Assembly (NCBI GenBank): GCA_026874595.1
Contig: CM049311.1
Span: 76,828,453-76,892,452 of the forward strand
From: Sipunculus nudus
Taxonomy: Eukaryota > Annelida > Sipuncula > Golfingiida > Sipunculidae
Direction: 5' to 3'
DNA: 64,000 bases
Shown here: positions 29,224 through 38,100 of the stretch, piece after piece
Layout: every line of letters begins with the position of its first letter
Numbering within the stretch: the first letter of the stretch is position 1
Translations under genes and position numbers: made by a program
Notes under the pieces: model-generated
The model's database searches: none
Seen by the model: only the letters and a program-made list of their open reading frames with translations
Told to the model about the DNA's origin: nothing

Positions 29224-32200
29224 ATAGTCAATGAACATAAACAGAAGCGAGACATCAATGCCAACATTTCAATCTATCATATTGTGAGGATCACATATAC
29301 AGACTATATACCCCTGTAGCCTTGGACACAAAAAAATTAAATTACTATTAACTTTAAGCTTTCCACATGCCTGCCCATCTAATATGGGAACAGGGAAAAT
29401 CTTCATCTATAATTACCAAACTCAAGTTCATATTAGTGGCTAATGATACTTTGTTTAGCTGTATTTCTTGCTTTACAAAGGTTAATATTTCACTGAAAGC
29501 TGACTGCTAAAATTAAACTAATTTTCAACATAATTTTTATAGAGTATTGGACTCTTAAAAATCACCTTGAGAGACCATAGCTGATAACAGTCTTAAAGCC
29601 GATCTGCTGTGCACAGGTTTGGATCTACCATGAAGCAAATAGTATATACTGGCCATGTGACCTGATATTATCTCTCTCGTGATATGCCGACTGGTGACCT
29701 TGAACTTGGACAAATCATCAGCAGTCCTTAGCAGGATGCATTCAAGTGCTTCAAATATCTGAGCAATCTGGAAGAAAAATAATAAGAGAACTGGGATTAT
29801 ATCAAAGAAACATACTAGGTAATGTGATATCATGATATAATGGCATAGGCCCTATATATAGTATATAACTATAGAGCCCTCTCACAGCTCTTTTTAACCG
29901 TAAGTCTTTATAAACTTTTACATTGGAATTTTCTGTATGATCTATATATGCAGTTACTGCGATTTCAAGGGCCCACGCTGAACCCTTGGTTGTACATACA
30001 TCTGCATATTCACCAAGAAGCAGTTCACCAAACTGGAGATAGGTAGAGCCACATAGCACCAATTTATCAAATTCAGGCCTCAGTGAAGGCATTCCATTTT
30101 TGCTGCTGCTAGTTAGCACCATAAAGTTCATCAGTCACAGGATGAGACTTTAATCATTATATAATGCCAATGACTTAGAGCATGAACCCAAAGCTAGTCA
30201 TTAATCAACAATCACATCAGAAATGAAACTGAACAAACCATTTATTTTAATTAATGCACTTTGTCATTTACCTGCCGCTTTTATCTCTAGCTCAGACCTC
30301 ACATTCCTCATCTAGCGGGATGTACACTGCAGTCTTTACTGGTCTCCATTACTTTGTCCAGTGCCTTGTTTAGAAAGTATCTTTTGTTTTTACAAAAGGG
30401 CTTGCACAGGGCCAAGAATCAGACCAAGAGATAGTGTTGAGGGTTTAAAACTTGAGAGTTAGATACACAATGTGCTACTGTGCGCTCATTCTGATTACTG
30501 GTACAATTCTTTTCTTGTGCCAGCCCTTATGGTGAAACATGAGGAATCTTGCTATACAACACAGCAGGTAAAGGGAAGGAGATTATAGAACAACTACAGT
30601 ATACTATTTAACACAGAAATTCACTTAATATTCTACAACAGATGTAAGTTCAGTGATGCATGAGAATATCTGCATTCACAGTTTCATTTCAACATAATCT
30701 AGGGAATACAGTTTCTTTGCTGAAATACTAAATACTGAATGTAGAATCAAATTAAAAGGCAATATTCAAACAGTCTCCAAAAATTAAGAGGCCAATCAAA
30801 CCCCATGTGTGAACCTGGGCCAATGGTCTTAGAACAATACCAGACCACAAACATGATTGCAGGATCCATTATTTTAATTAAATGTTGTATTTTCTCTTTT
30901 TCCCCTGACCTGTCACTCAACTTACTTCTTCTGATTTCCTTTTGCCTCCCTCCAGTAAGCTGAGGATTTCTCGACATTCTGCTGATGTGCGGCAGAAATT
31001 TGCAACAATATCCGAACCCCCATCCATTGAATATCTTCTTGCTTGCTCCACAAACTTCTGAAGAGCTGGAAATAAAGGAAGTATGACAGTCTTTTCTTTC
31101 TCTTATCTATTTTAATAAGAATCTTTAAAGTATCTTTTCTATAGGCTCTGCTATAGGATAAAAGAAAAGAGTGGAAACAACATCTGGAACACTGAACACA
31201 TCTAAATGTATAAAGGAAGAACCTGTTTTCTATGAATCTGAAATATCCAAAGTCAAAAACAATTGCAGATGGCACCACCAGTCTTGAATAAAAGATGGAG
31301 GTATCCAAAATCTATGAAAATGCACAATTTCAGGCCAATACAGCAAATAGCTCCTGAGGAGAAAAGGACATAAATGTATTATACAAAAATTGGAAGGTAT
31401 ATGGCACCACTTGTAGTTTCTACAAGAAAACTCTTCAAGATGGATGTACATGCCAAATTTCATACCAATACATTGAACCACTCTTGAGATATGAGTAATT
31501 TTCACCTAAAGCAAAAGTGTGGATGGACACCACATAATTATAAATTAACAGTAATGTAATATGCTCTTGATATAAAATAAGGTCTTAGTAATGTTTTTAT
31601 CATTTTAGAGAAAAATGGTTCACTACTAAGTCTATGTTATATTTACTTGTCATACAAAAATGTTGTTGAGAGCATAGTGTATAAGTTCCTAAATGATTAG
31701 TCAACCCTATGAGGAATATGTACAAACCACATGTACGGTATATCCTGTGAGGACTAACCCAATCCTCAACTGCCACAAAGGTATAAGTAATGAATGACAC
31801 CAGGCAATGTGAGCTGGATGGTTCACCTGGTTATCTTTATTTGGGCCTGAATGTATTGACATGATTTCAACTGTAGATTAGCTGGGGTTATGGTGAGCTA
31901 AATCTATATTAATTACTTACATTACCAGTGGACAAGAATTTGAACTATATGTTCCTCTTTCTTAAGAGTCTGCCACTTCAAGACTTAATTTATAGACCAT
32001 TACATTATTATGCATGATAATTAAAATAATGCATGTACATGAGAGAACATAATGTGAATCAAACACAAGAAAATGATGTTGACGCATGTTCTACAACTGT
32101 CACATGTTTGGGATCAGATTTCAGTTAGCCAGAAAGAATCAAAGACATATCCAAAAAAAAAGTGATGGACAATTAAAATAATGTATGGATATTTAAGAAA

Positions 32201-34904
32201 AATTATGGCCTTTTTCTCAGAACAGTGTTTCAGGTGGTTACATCTTCAGAGCTGAGCTAAAGTTTTTAATTTCACATACAGTTTGAAAACCTGTATTGTA
32301 AAATACTGGTATATTTGTTCCACATTTTTTTTATTAAGCAGTTGGTGAATCAAGAAAAAAACTAGATGTGTCGGAACGACACGAATGCCCCCGCCGGGGG
32401 CAAATTAGAAACATTTGTTAAATTTTGTAAAATTTTTTTAAGTTTGGGAGGTGTCGTATGGTCAAAAGTAGGTCAACATAGGCAAAATGCAAACTTGATC
32501 TGTAACGGGTCATTATCAAGCAACACACCAAAAATCAGGCCAGTATCTGCAGGCATTGTGAAAAAAAGTCCATACATATGCATTTTTCATAAAAATTTCT
32601 GTCTTTTATGAAATTTTCTATGTTCAGGATCTCTGTCATATGGTCAAAAATAGGTCAACTGGGATGAAACGCGAACTCGATCTGTAACTAGTCATTTTCT
32701 GCCCACACACCAAAAATCAGGCCAATATCTGCAGGCAATGCGAAAAAAAGTCTGTACATGTGTATTTGTCATGAAAATTTCTATTTTTCATGAAATTTTC
32801 TAAGTTACGGAGCCATAAAACGGTCAAAAATAGGTCAACCGGGTCAAAACGCGAACTCGATCTGTAACTGGTCAATATCTGCCCACACACAAAAAATCAG
32901 GCCAATATCTGCAGGCATTGCGAAAAAAAGTCTGTACATGTGTATTTGTCATGAACATTTATATTTTTCATGAAATTTTCTAAGTTTAGGCGCCATAAAA
33001 CGGTCAAAGTAGGTCAACTAGGACGAAACGCGAACTCGATCTGTAACTGGTCAATATCTCCCCACACCAAAAATCAGGCCAATATCTGCAGGCATTGCGA
33101 AAAAAAGTCTGTACATGTGTATTTGTCATGAACATTTATATTTTTCATGAAATTTTCTATGTTCAAGACCCGTAAAACGGTCAAAAGTTGGTCAACCGGG
33201 ACGAAACGCGAACTCGATCTGTAACTGGTCATTATCAGCCCACACACCAAAAATCAGGCCAATATCTGCAGGCATTGCGAAAAAAAGTCCGTACATGTGT
33301 ATTTGTCATGAAAATTTCTATTTTTCATGAAATTTTCTAAGTTACGGAGCCGTAAAACGGACAAAAGCAGGTCAACCAAGACGAAACGCAAACTCGATCT
33401 GTAACAGGTCATTATCTGCCCACACACCAAAAATCAGGCCAATATCTGCAGGCATTGCGAAAAAAAGTCCGTACAACTGTTTGATTTCGGAAGGACGGAC
33501 ATGGGTAAAACTATATGCCCCGGCCACTTTGTGGCGGGGGCATAAAAATAGATGATTAGTAAAAATGTAAAAAAAAACCCTGGAGATATACTGTGCAATT
33601 TAAAATGTTTAAATATTCTTAAATATTGTTAAATACACACTTTTTGAGAATATGAGATTATTTCTCTTTTTTTTTAATTTTGCTTTACTTTTAAAATATT
33701 CACATTTCTTCACGGCATGATGCCAGTGGATTCCCTTTCTGGAACTAATCTGCCACTTTAAAAGAGTGCACCCTATACGGCAATAGTGGAACAGTCTATA
33801 TAAACGGTTATGCCACAAACATCAAACTTTGGCCTCACCAATGCCACTTTACCAGGCAGTAAACTAAAACTAAAGGAAGTGGCTAAACAACAGGCAGGGT
33901 GCCGGCAGTTTAGTCCACAGGCTAAACAGCCGGCAGGGGAAATTGACCTACCCCACTGGCTAAACTGCAGGCAAATTAATGTTTGCTCTATTAAGACTAT
34001 TTCAGTCTATTTCAGTGTTATACTAGTACTCTGTACTTTCCATTATCATTATTATTTGGACAATGAGCTGACAATATAGTGATGACTTACCAAATTATCA
34101 ATTTTGCTGGTCTATATGTAATAAGTATGTTGAGTAATAATGAGTAGGGATTAAAAGTACACATTTGTGATATTTACAGGATACTTTTATATAAATTTTC
34201 TGATAAAAATTGTAATATTTACAAGACAGTTTATAGATTTAATCATAAAAATATACCAGAAATGTGAATGTGTGTCCAGAGACTGTTTATAGTTTATACA
34301 CTAGTGTGTTTATGAGCAAACAAATAATTAGTGTGTGAAAACAAACTAAGGTTATGTCAAATTAATGGCTAAAGGATTAGCTAATTACTTGATCAAAGGT
34401 ATAATCACACAATTACCCAGTTAAAGTTGCTGAGCCTAGCTATTGTGTTGTGAGATGATGCAAGAAATATCCACACCAAATAGCATTTCTTAAGAAAAGG
34501 CTATCAAAATATCTAATTTGGTAAGTCAGCACTATATTGTCAGCTCATTGTCAAAATGATAAGGAAAAGTATAGAGAATCACACTGAAATAGAGCATACA
34601 ATGTTACATTCATTTGCCAACAGTTCAGGCAGTGGGCTATAGACTCAAAGGCAAGGTCAGTATTCCCTGCCGGCTGTTTAGCCTGGGGACTAAACTGCCG
34701 GCACCCTGTCGGCTGTTTAGCCACTTCCAAAACTAAAAGTAAAAGCTTACCAAGAAATGTCGTGTTTGTATCTCTGAGTTCAACTTTGAATTCTATCTCA
34801 CTGTAAAACTGCTTGGCATCTTTGACTTTCCCTTTCTTTAAAGGAGACACGTCTCTTTCTCTATTTTTAGTCGGTGAATCTTCGATCTTCCTCTTTTTCT
34901 TCAT
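1..34904 (-). CDS. URB1: URB1 (NPA1) ribosome-biogenesis protein, N-terminal half, 20 exons, 3' part outside window
   Basis: Nucleolar HEAT-like scaffold needed for early 60S pre-ribosome assembly. Exons (minus strand, 5' to 3'): 34904-34751, 31065-30926, 29767-29566, 28955-28870, 26521-26425, 21733-21651, 20964-20836, 15724-15603, 14803-14608, 13484-13347, 12550-12377, 11866-11746, 10610-10384, 9348-9247, 8312-8060, 7336-7255, 6647-6583, 2589-2435, 1597-1376, 624-1. They join in phase into 1124 codons without a stop. The product starts MKKKRKIEDS (basic, nuclear). Recognisable URB1 segments are FEALECILLRTADDLSKF (exon 3), LVSLLLHGDN (exon 5), LCCSNKLGINF (exon 8), VYEAQPDVLP (exon 10) and DPYPYLDQ (exon 15); the last lies beyond the Npa1 domain. 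Exon 12 carries an acidic linker (EDDSSSDSDEED). The ATG has A at -3 and an in-frame TAA 18 bases upstream. All introns are GT-AG except intron 8 (GC-AG). Exon 20 is still open at the window edge. Human URB1 is about 2270 residues, so about half is missing. Identification is from memory of the family; exon edges were read by eye. Confidence 0.93.
625..2434. other. URB1 introns 19 and 18 (outside exon 1376-1597)
   Basis: AT-rich intronic sequence at 625-1375 and 1598-2434. No coding similarity, hairpin terminus or repeat shared with the rest of the window was recognised. Short open frames here have no supporting features. Confidence 0.5.
2590..4344. other. URB1 intron 17, left part
   Basis: Intronic sequence without a recognised gene or element. 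Short open frames on both strands show no known motif. Confidence 0.45.
4345..4480. mobile_element. hAT-like end fragment with AAGACTTTGTAAGAC motifs
   Basis: A run of AAGACTTT/TAAGAC motifs ends in GCGCACGAACCCTG, which resembles a hAT terminal inverted repeat (CAGGGTTCGTGCG on the other strand). No matching left end or target duplication was found, so this is probably a truncated copy. Confidence 0.3.
4568..6370 (+). mobile_element. Tigger/pogo-type DNA transposon, internally deleted
   Basis: Tc1/mariner superfamily, pogo/Tigger branch. The left end CAGTGGAGCGCCGTTTATCC and the inverted right end match at 20 of 21 positions, and both are flanked by TA (4566-4567 and 6371-6372), the usual target duplication. 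It carries a 260-residue transposase remnant (5110-5892). At 1803 bp it is shorter than autonomous Tigger elements (about 2.4 kb). It sits in URB1 intron 17, on the opposite strand to the gene. Confidence 0.9.
5110..5892 (+). pseudogene. Truncated Tigger/Jerky-like transposase
   Basis: A 260-residue frame. Residues 1-60 form a CENP-B/psq-type helix-turn-helix (SLEDKLSILERLDRG, then REFNVGRSTISDIK). Residues 75-145 resemble the second CENP-B-type HTH (WLKRFKERHGI). The DDE nuclease domain begins with the first catalytic Asp in YNADETGLYWK (near residue 179) and reaches VRPLVIGKSTKPRCFK before ending in DSLWYLCDISALLL. The second and third catalytic acids are absent, so it cannot be a working nuclease. 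A full protein would be near 500 residues. An internal deletion that fused the DDE region to the 3' end is the likely cause. Confidence 0.85.
6648..9246. other. URB1 introns 14-16 outside exons
   Basis: Intron stretches 6648-7254, 7337-8059 and 8313-9246. AT-rich, with several poly-T/A runs. Nothing in them was recognised as a gene or a defined mobile element. Confidence 0.45.
9483..9657. mobile_element. Short MITE-like inverted-end repeat
   Basis: The left end AGTGTAACCTGTATGGAAGACC is roughly the reverse complement of the right end (GGTCTTATTTCTCAGGTTTC then ATTGTA). The interior has AATAAGACACCCTGTGTATT and a final GGTGGTCTTATTTCTCAGGT block. Ends and size fit a Tc1/mariner-like MITE; the right end abuts TA. 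No transposase is present. Confidence 0.5.
10190..10365 (+). mobile_element. RTE-type LINE 3' tail fragment
   Basis: Contains the word order typical of RTE 3' tails: CACACCAAAATCTAACTGAT, then AAATTTCATGGGATACTGTT, then GAGTTAGTTAAGAACAGATA and an ACATACATACAAACGGG tail. A second copy with the same order lies at 39045-39215. No reverse transcriptase is present. It ends about 20 bases from the splice donor of URB1 exon 13. Confidence 0.5.
10611..15602. other. URB1 introns 8-12 outside exons
   Basis: Mostly featureless AT-rich introns. Two possible short repeats: 12765-12960 (contains CGCTCTCATTGGTCTG and CTGCAGTGTATCACC, related to 30490-30600 and 56580-56725), and 14135-14225 (TTCGCGAGGGTTTCAATTTC and related CGCGA words, like common invertebrate MITE ends). 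Neither has clear boundaries. Confidence 0.4.
12765..12960 (+). repeat. Low-copy interspersed repeat, family I
   Basis: Shares a CTCTCATTGGTC core and a downstream GACTGCAGTGT word with 56580-56725, and the later part of that copy (ATCTCGCTATACATAGCAGC) with 30490-30600. Class unknown; ends not defined. Confidence 0.35.
16019..16103 (-). repeat. tRNA-derived SINE-like head
   Basis: On the minus strand there is an A-box-like CAGCTCAGATGTAGAGC and a B-box GGGTTCAATTCCC, with TCCCTGT pairing perfectly to ACAGGGA at the end. The anticodon stem does not fold properly and the T stem has a mismatch, so a tRNA-derived SINE or tRNA relic is more likely than a working tRNA gene. Confidence 0.5.
16749..18999 (-). 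mobile_element. B-type Helentron-like satellite carrier, copy 1
   Basis: One end is CTAG followed by the hairpin GTGTCAGAACGACAC, which on the minus strand reads as a 3' stem-loop then CTAG then T. The other end is a hairpin around GGCCACTTTGTGGC next to an ACGG-rich microsatellite (GGACGGAATGACGGAC). Between them are about 11 tandem 180-bp units containing CGATCTGTAACTGGTCATTA. From 17340 to 18870 the units alternate in two types. It is inserted in a D-type unit with no target duplication. No coding frame of note. Layout matches non-autonomous Helentrons carrying satellite-like repeats described in bivalves. Confidence 0.75.
19157..19851 (-). mobile_element. A-type Helentron-like element, copy 1
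   Basis: On the minus strand the 5' end is TTGTATCCGCCAAAA and the 3' end is a stem-loop GTAGTCTCTTGTCGACTAC, then CCATATT, CTAG and T. GTATCCGCC also occurs inverted near the 3' end (asymmetric subterminal inverted repeat), a Helentron trait. The core has units with TGCAAAATTTTAGGCAGATA and GGTGGTGCCACC. It is nested in D3. Non-coding. Confidence 0.7.
19858..19880. repeat. Poly-G run, 23 bases
   Basis: Lies a few bases outside the A1 end, where the D-type unit normally has a short run of G (TTCTGGGGGGTAC on this strand). The run has therefore grown from about six G. Confidence 0.9.
20497..20725 (+). repeat. tRNA-related SINE-like repeat, copy S1
   Basis: Head TGTGGGGTAGAGCAC (A-box-like) and GAGTTCAAATCTC (B-box-like). 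The body contains GAGATTTTTCACTGTCGCC, GAGCCCTCTGCAGGCTTAAT, CACTCACAAACAAGAGC and TTCCTCAGTGTTACGACCCA. The same body occurs at 38272-38530 and 48952-49255, so it is an interspersed family. Confidence 0.65.
21017..21221. mobile_element. Short hAT-like MITE
   Basis: Terminal inverted repeats CAGGCGCAGATCCAGA and TCCTGGATCTGCGCCTG, 205 bp, with runs of C and G inside. No clear 8-bp target duplication was found, so the hAT assignment rests on the ends only. It lies in URB1 intron 6. Confidence 0.55.
21762..22797 (-). mobile_element. C-type Helentron-like element, copy 1
   Basis: The 3' end is CTAG at 21762-21765 (AATATTCTAG-like in the sibling at 55605-55614). The 5' end near 22797 is a hairpin made by GCCCATCAGCCT and AGGGCTGAGGGC beside GGACGGATGGATGGACGGAC. 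The core is about three 302-bp units with GGTCACCCATCTTCGAACTT, GAGATATCCTGCTCACAAG and AGGTGGCGCCACC. The CTAG end is only 27 bases upstream of the splice acceptor of URB1 exon 6. Confidence 0.7.
22798..23120 (-). mobile_element. Partial older C-type copy
   Basis: One divergent C unit (GACCTTGAAATGTAGATCAA, GAGATATCTTGCTCACAATG) ending in GGCTGAGGGCTAAAA, the same 5' end as C1. It directly adjoins C1, so either C1 inserted into it or one element has a duplicated end. Confidence 0.5.
23319..25517 (-). mobile_element. E-type Helentron-like element, copy 1, split by a hAT element
   Basis: On the minus strand the 3' end is the perfect hairpin TGGCACC-TGT-GGTGCCA, then AGAAATAT, CTAG and TTT. 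The 5' end reads TTGTATCCCCAGACAAAG. The core repeats alternate two half units: TGGATGCCACACAAA with TTGCAGATGGTGCCACCAGT, and a half with GCGCCACCTATCT. The hAT element 23794-24512 interrupts it at CATTCCTG. It lies in URB1 intron 5. Confidence 0.65.
23794..24512. mobile_element. Non-autonomous hAT-like element rich in GTACCT, copy 1
   Basis: Terminal inverted repeats CAGGGTTGGGGC and GCCCCAACCCTG, flanked by an exact 8-bp duplication CATTCCTG (23786-23793 and 24513-24520), the hAT hallmark. Both ends carry dense, inverted arrays of TACCTG and GGTACC words. The middle (about 24000-24400) is unique AT-rich sequence without a transposase. Confidence 0.9.
25518..26424. other. URB1 intron 5, right part
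   Basis: No recognised gene or repeat. Several poly-T/A runs only. Confidence 0.4.
26649..28634. mobile_element. Non-autonomous hAT-like GTACCT element, copy 2, split by A2
   Basis: Ends CTGGGTTGAGGC and GCCTGAACCCTG are decayed forms of the copy-1 ends, and the flanks GAGCAGTC (26641-26648) and GAACAGTC (28635-28642) are a 7-of-8 target duplication. The orientation is opposite to copy 1. Without the A-type insertion (26979-28151) it is about 810 bp, close to the 719 bp of copy 1. More decayed, so probably older. It lies in URB1 intron 4. Confidence 0.8.
26979..28151 (-). mobile_element. A-type Helentron-like element, copy 2
   Basis: 5' end TTGTATCCCCCAAAACAGAG and 3' end with a decayed stem-loop and CTGG in place of CTAG. 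The core repeats share TGCAAAATTTTAGGCAGATA and TATGAGTGATTTTAT with A1 and carry GGTGGCGCCACC. It is nested in the second hAT copy. Confidence 0.65.
29144..29221. repeat. (TA)n microsatellite, 78 bp
   Basis: Uninterrupted TA dinucleotides in URB1 intron 3. The tyrosine/isoleucine reading frame across it is an artefact of the repeat. Confidence 0.98.
29768..30925. other. URB1 intron 2
   Basis: Contains one copy of low-copy repeat I (30490-30600, ATCTTGCTATACAACACAGC). Otherwise nothing recognised. Confidence 0.4.
31249..31540 (-). mobile_element. E-type fragment, copy 2
   Basis: One E double unit (AATTGCAGATGGCACCACCA, then GATGGAGGTATCCAAAATCT and CAATTTCAGGCCAATACAGC). Ends are missing. 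Its uninterrupted CAGCAAATAGCTCCTGAGGA segment is the empty version of the site where hAT copy 1 sits in E1. Confidence 0.6.
31541..32361. other. URB1 intron 1, middle
   Basis: AT-rich, nothing recognised. Confidence 0.4.
32362..33546 (-). mobile_element. B-type Helentron-like satellite carrier, copy 2
   Basis: The cleanest B termini in the window: CTAGATGTGTCGGAACGACA at one end (stem GTGTCG/CGACAC), followed by a second perfect stem GCCCCC-GCC-GGGGGC. The other end folds around CCGGCCACTTTGTGGC. The core is about six 180-bp units with CGATCTGTAACTGGTCA, more uniform than B1 and without the alternating unit types. It lies in URB1 intron 1. Confidence 0.8.
33875..34728. mobile_element. Foldback DNA element with long inverted arms
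   Basis: 854 bp. Arms at about 33875-34097 and 34514-34728 are inverted copies, starting GGAAGTGGCTAAACA and ending GTTTAGCCACTTCC, flanked by an exact 9-bp duplication AAAACTAAA (33866-33874 and 34729-34737). The outer arms repeat TGCCGGCAGTTTAGTC and CAGCCGGCAGG words. A 9-bp duplication with long arms fits a non-autonomous Mutator-like element. No transposase. Its right end is 22 bases inside URB1 intron 1 from the exon 1 donor. Confidence 0.85.
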
Positions 34905-35186
34905 CTTGACGAGGATAACTTATCAACTGATCAACACCTGTGCTGAAACCACACACGTGCAGCAACCTACTCGGGAAACCCCTTCTGCTATGGGAATTCC
35001 CATTTATGTGTGGTACGTCATCCTCTTGTGTGAACTCTGACGTCAGTGGTGTAAACATCATACGGAACAGAGTCATCTCACACACAGTATTGGGTGTATA
35101 ATATAAGTGAGGTACCTGAATTACTCATAGTCATAATCAGAGGTCTTACCAGTAGCAGTTGTCACCGTCAGGAAGAAACTGCCAAA
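34905..35186. promoter_or_regulatory. Putative bidirectional promoter between URB1 and CHMP1B
   Basis: The 282 bases between the divergent start codons must hold both 5' UTRs and at least part of both promoters. A complete CRE palindrome TGACGTCA lies at 35038-35045 and a half site ACGTCA at 35015-35020. No convincing TATA box was seen in a position that fits either gene. Shared CRE-type sites are usual in TATA-less divergent housekeeping promoters; activity here is inference. Confidence 0.6.
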
Positions 35187-38100
35187 ATGTCGAAAATGGA
35201 GAGTATCCTTTTTACAGTCATTTTTTAATAATATCACTGATTTAACTATTTTGACATGATGCTTGTGAAATTTCTGTGGTGCAAGGTTGGGGGGTGGGGG
35301 GGGGTGGGGGGGGGGGGGGGGGGGGTAATGAATACTACCTTGTATTCAACTGATATTATTTAGATTTGATGTTGTCTTGACTATTAGGTGCGACTAAAGA
35401 ATTGGTGCCTACTGTTCAGGATGCCTTTCAGTTTATTCAAAAAAGATACACCTTAAATGGTTTTAACTTACTCCTCTGTATGTTAATTGTATTCTGTGGC
35501 CTTTACACATAGCCCATAGCATGATGTATAATTTTAACTTTCTTCACGCGATTCAATTAAATTGCTTGTACCATCATGATTCCTCCCTCTGCTTGTTTAC
35601 ACCATTTTGCCTAAGTGCACGTCCTGTACTGTCTTCAAGTTTAAGCCATTCACAACCGTAGTCTTGCACCCTCAAGACATTTTTTATCTCGCAAATATTT
35701 CGTGTATTTCAAGGGTTATGGTTTAGTTTCACGAAAAAAACCAGCGATCAACCTAGTATGCATGAAGCGTGATATGAGTACACTATAATGCCAGGCTGTT
35801 CACAAACAGCTTAGGATTAATTTTTTTTAAGATTCTGTGACATTGAAGCACGCAAGCATTTAAGGCTTAACAAAAATTTACTCTCATTTTAACAACAATG
35901 ACCACACAAACAATCATCACATTATATCATTTAGTAACGTCTTAACTTCCAAACAATAGTAGATTTAAATATCCTAACTTCACTCACTTTCAACTTGACT
36001 TGCATCTCGCAGGTGGCAGTGCGAGACCTAGTGAAGAGCTTCACCATAGCATGTTATATGTTCTATTAATTCATGAATTTCCCGTTACAGGTCCAGTACC
36101 AGATGGAAACACAGGAGCACACAGCAGTAACACCATACACATACACAAACCTAGCCCATAGCTTTCCTGCTCTCTCCTTACGCTCAGTTCCCTCAGCTGA
36201 GAGAGCCCTAGTACGAGGTGTTTGAAAACTGGAGACATGCCACTGGACAATAAAACAATCTCCCAGCTAAAAATGTGTCATATATAAGAATACAAACATA
36301 TTTGTATCATATGGTAACACAACATACCACTTTAAAATCGTCATGTCCATTAAACAGTTGAATCAGGTAGGTCTAGATCTCAAGCGGTAAAAACAAGCAT
36401 GTCTGGAGGGGATTCCTTGGGGAGTTCCCCAACAGAAAACGTCATACCCGTTTTCAACCGCCAGCGCAGAGTCAAGATATGTTGTGTTTATCCTAGGCAT
36501 TCATGATAAATTTCTGTACGGAGAATGATGCATCACACACGCCACCTGGTGACTGTCCAAACTTTAGGAACAACTGTCAGGTCCAGGGAAAGTAAACTTT
36601 TTAAGTGAGTTCTGTTTAGGCATTAAAGCAGGGGTTACAATAAAATTTCTTGTTCAGGCCAATACATTAACATTTTTTGCCCCCGAAGACGTGAGCTTCC
36701 CTGTTACAAACACAATATTGGATTTTATAGGAATTTTGGCCAGTACAGGATTTACGTTCTCCAGTTTACTTGAAGCTTCATATGCGGCAGGTATCCATGG
36801 AATGGATACATACGCCGCATTATAACATGCAGTTAACACAAACCTATCTAAAGATTCTAAACATTTAACTCACTATTTAAGACAAGTACAACAAATAAAG
36901 AGGAAAACTATAAATCAGGGTCACCATTCACTATGCAAATGATGTGTGTCTGTGTGCATGTACATATATGTGAATAAATAATTTTAATCTAAATAAATTC
37001 CTTGAATAGATGTAAAAATGATATATATCCATATATAATGGGGCATACTCAGGTCACCTGATCAGCATGGCCAGCTGCAGGATCAGCCTTCACGGACACA
37101 GTCAGTCAATGTAATCTATCACACACTTCACTACTGATTCTGTTGTGTGCAACTAATATTATATTAGATGATAAAGCGTGGCGGAAATAGAATTAAAAAA
37201 TGGCGATAACTTTTAAGTATGGCAGTGAGAAATGAAAGCATTATGTTGCATGCATAGGTGACAGTATACTGGAGAGGTTGAAGCAAAGTGTAACACATTG
37301 GCTTCAAGGCAGCAATCTTTGGACTGGTTGCATGGTGACAGTCCCTGCTTAGTTGGAGACAAGAAAATTGCCACTATAACAGTGTTTATAATATTTGGTA
37401 AATGACAATAGACCAAAGGAGCATAATATGACCTATTGTTAAATAAAATTACCTTAAAATCTCAGTTTCCATTGTCTCCTGCATATTTGTACAGAAGTGA
37501 ACTGTTAGAACTTCATTATTGGATCAGACTTTGCAGGACTGCTGCTAAAAATATTGTACTGGAGAGCTGCATATCACTGTGACCATATTAGTTCAAACTT
37601 GGCAGAGGCTCTGATTCTGTCTGAACTCTTGGTTAATTCATATCAAGGCTCTGGCTGGGGTCTTGAATTACTCTTGATAAACATTGCGTATCTCCCCACA
37701 TGCCGTTTCTTTTTATCCTGCCATATGTACAGCCTACAAGTAGGTGTGAGCTGTAAAGAAAAGATACAGGTTGCATTGTTAATGGGGCACATTCTGTAAC
37801 AAGTAAAAAGGTAACTTTTGATACTAGCAGCTAGAATTGGTGTCCAGTTATAGTGCCCCCTTTTGCGGAAGGGAGGACATTGATTTAGGTCTGTCCATCT
37901 GTCTGTCCACCAGGTTTTCCCTTTCTGTGTGATAACTTTCCTTAATATTGTCTTATTAAAGTTCAAATTTGGTCAGTAATTGCCCTCATGCATACCTTGG
38001 TCTGAATTGGTTTTGGAGTGTCTGTCTGACAATTTATTATCACCAACTCCAAAACAAAAAGAAAATTTCCCCTTCTGTTCCAAATTCACAACTAGAATTA

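Noticed and set aside
29015-29224. Ile/Tyr-rich open frame
   Set aside because: Translation of a TA dinucleotide repeat.
36654-36839. 61-codon minus-strand frame in CHMP1B intron 1
   Set aside because: No recognisable domain, no splice context and partly formed by the hairpin at 36782-36820.
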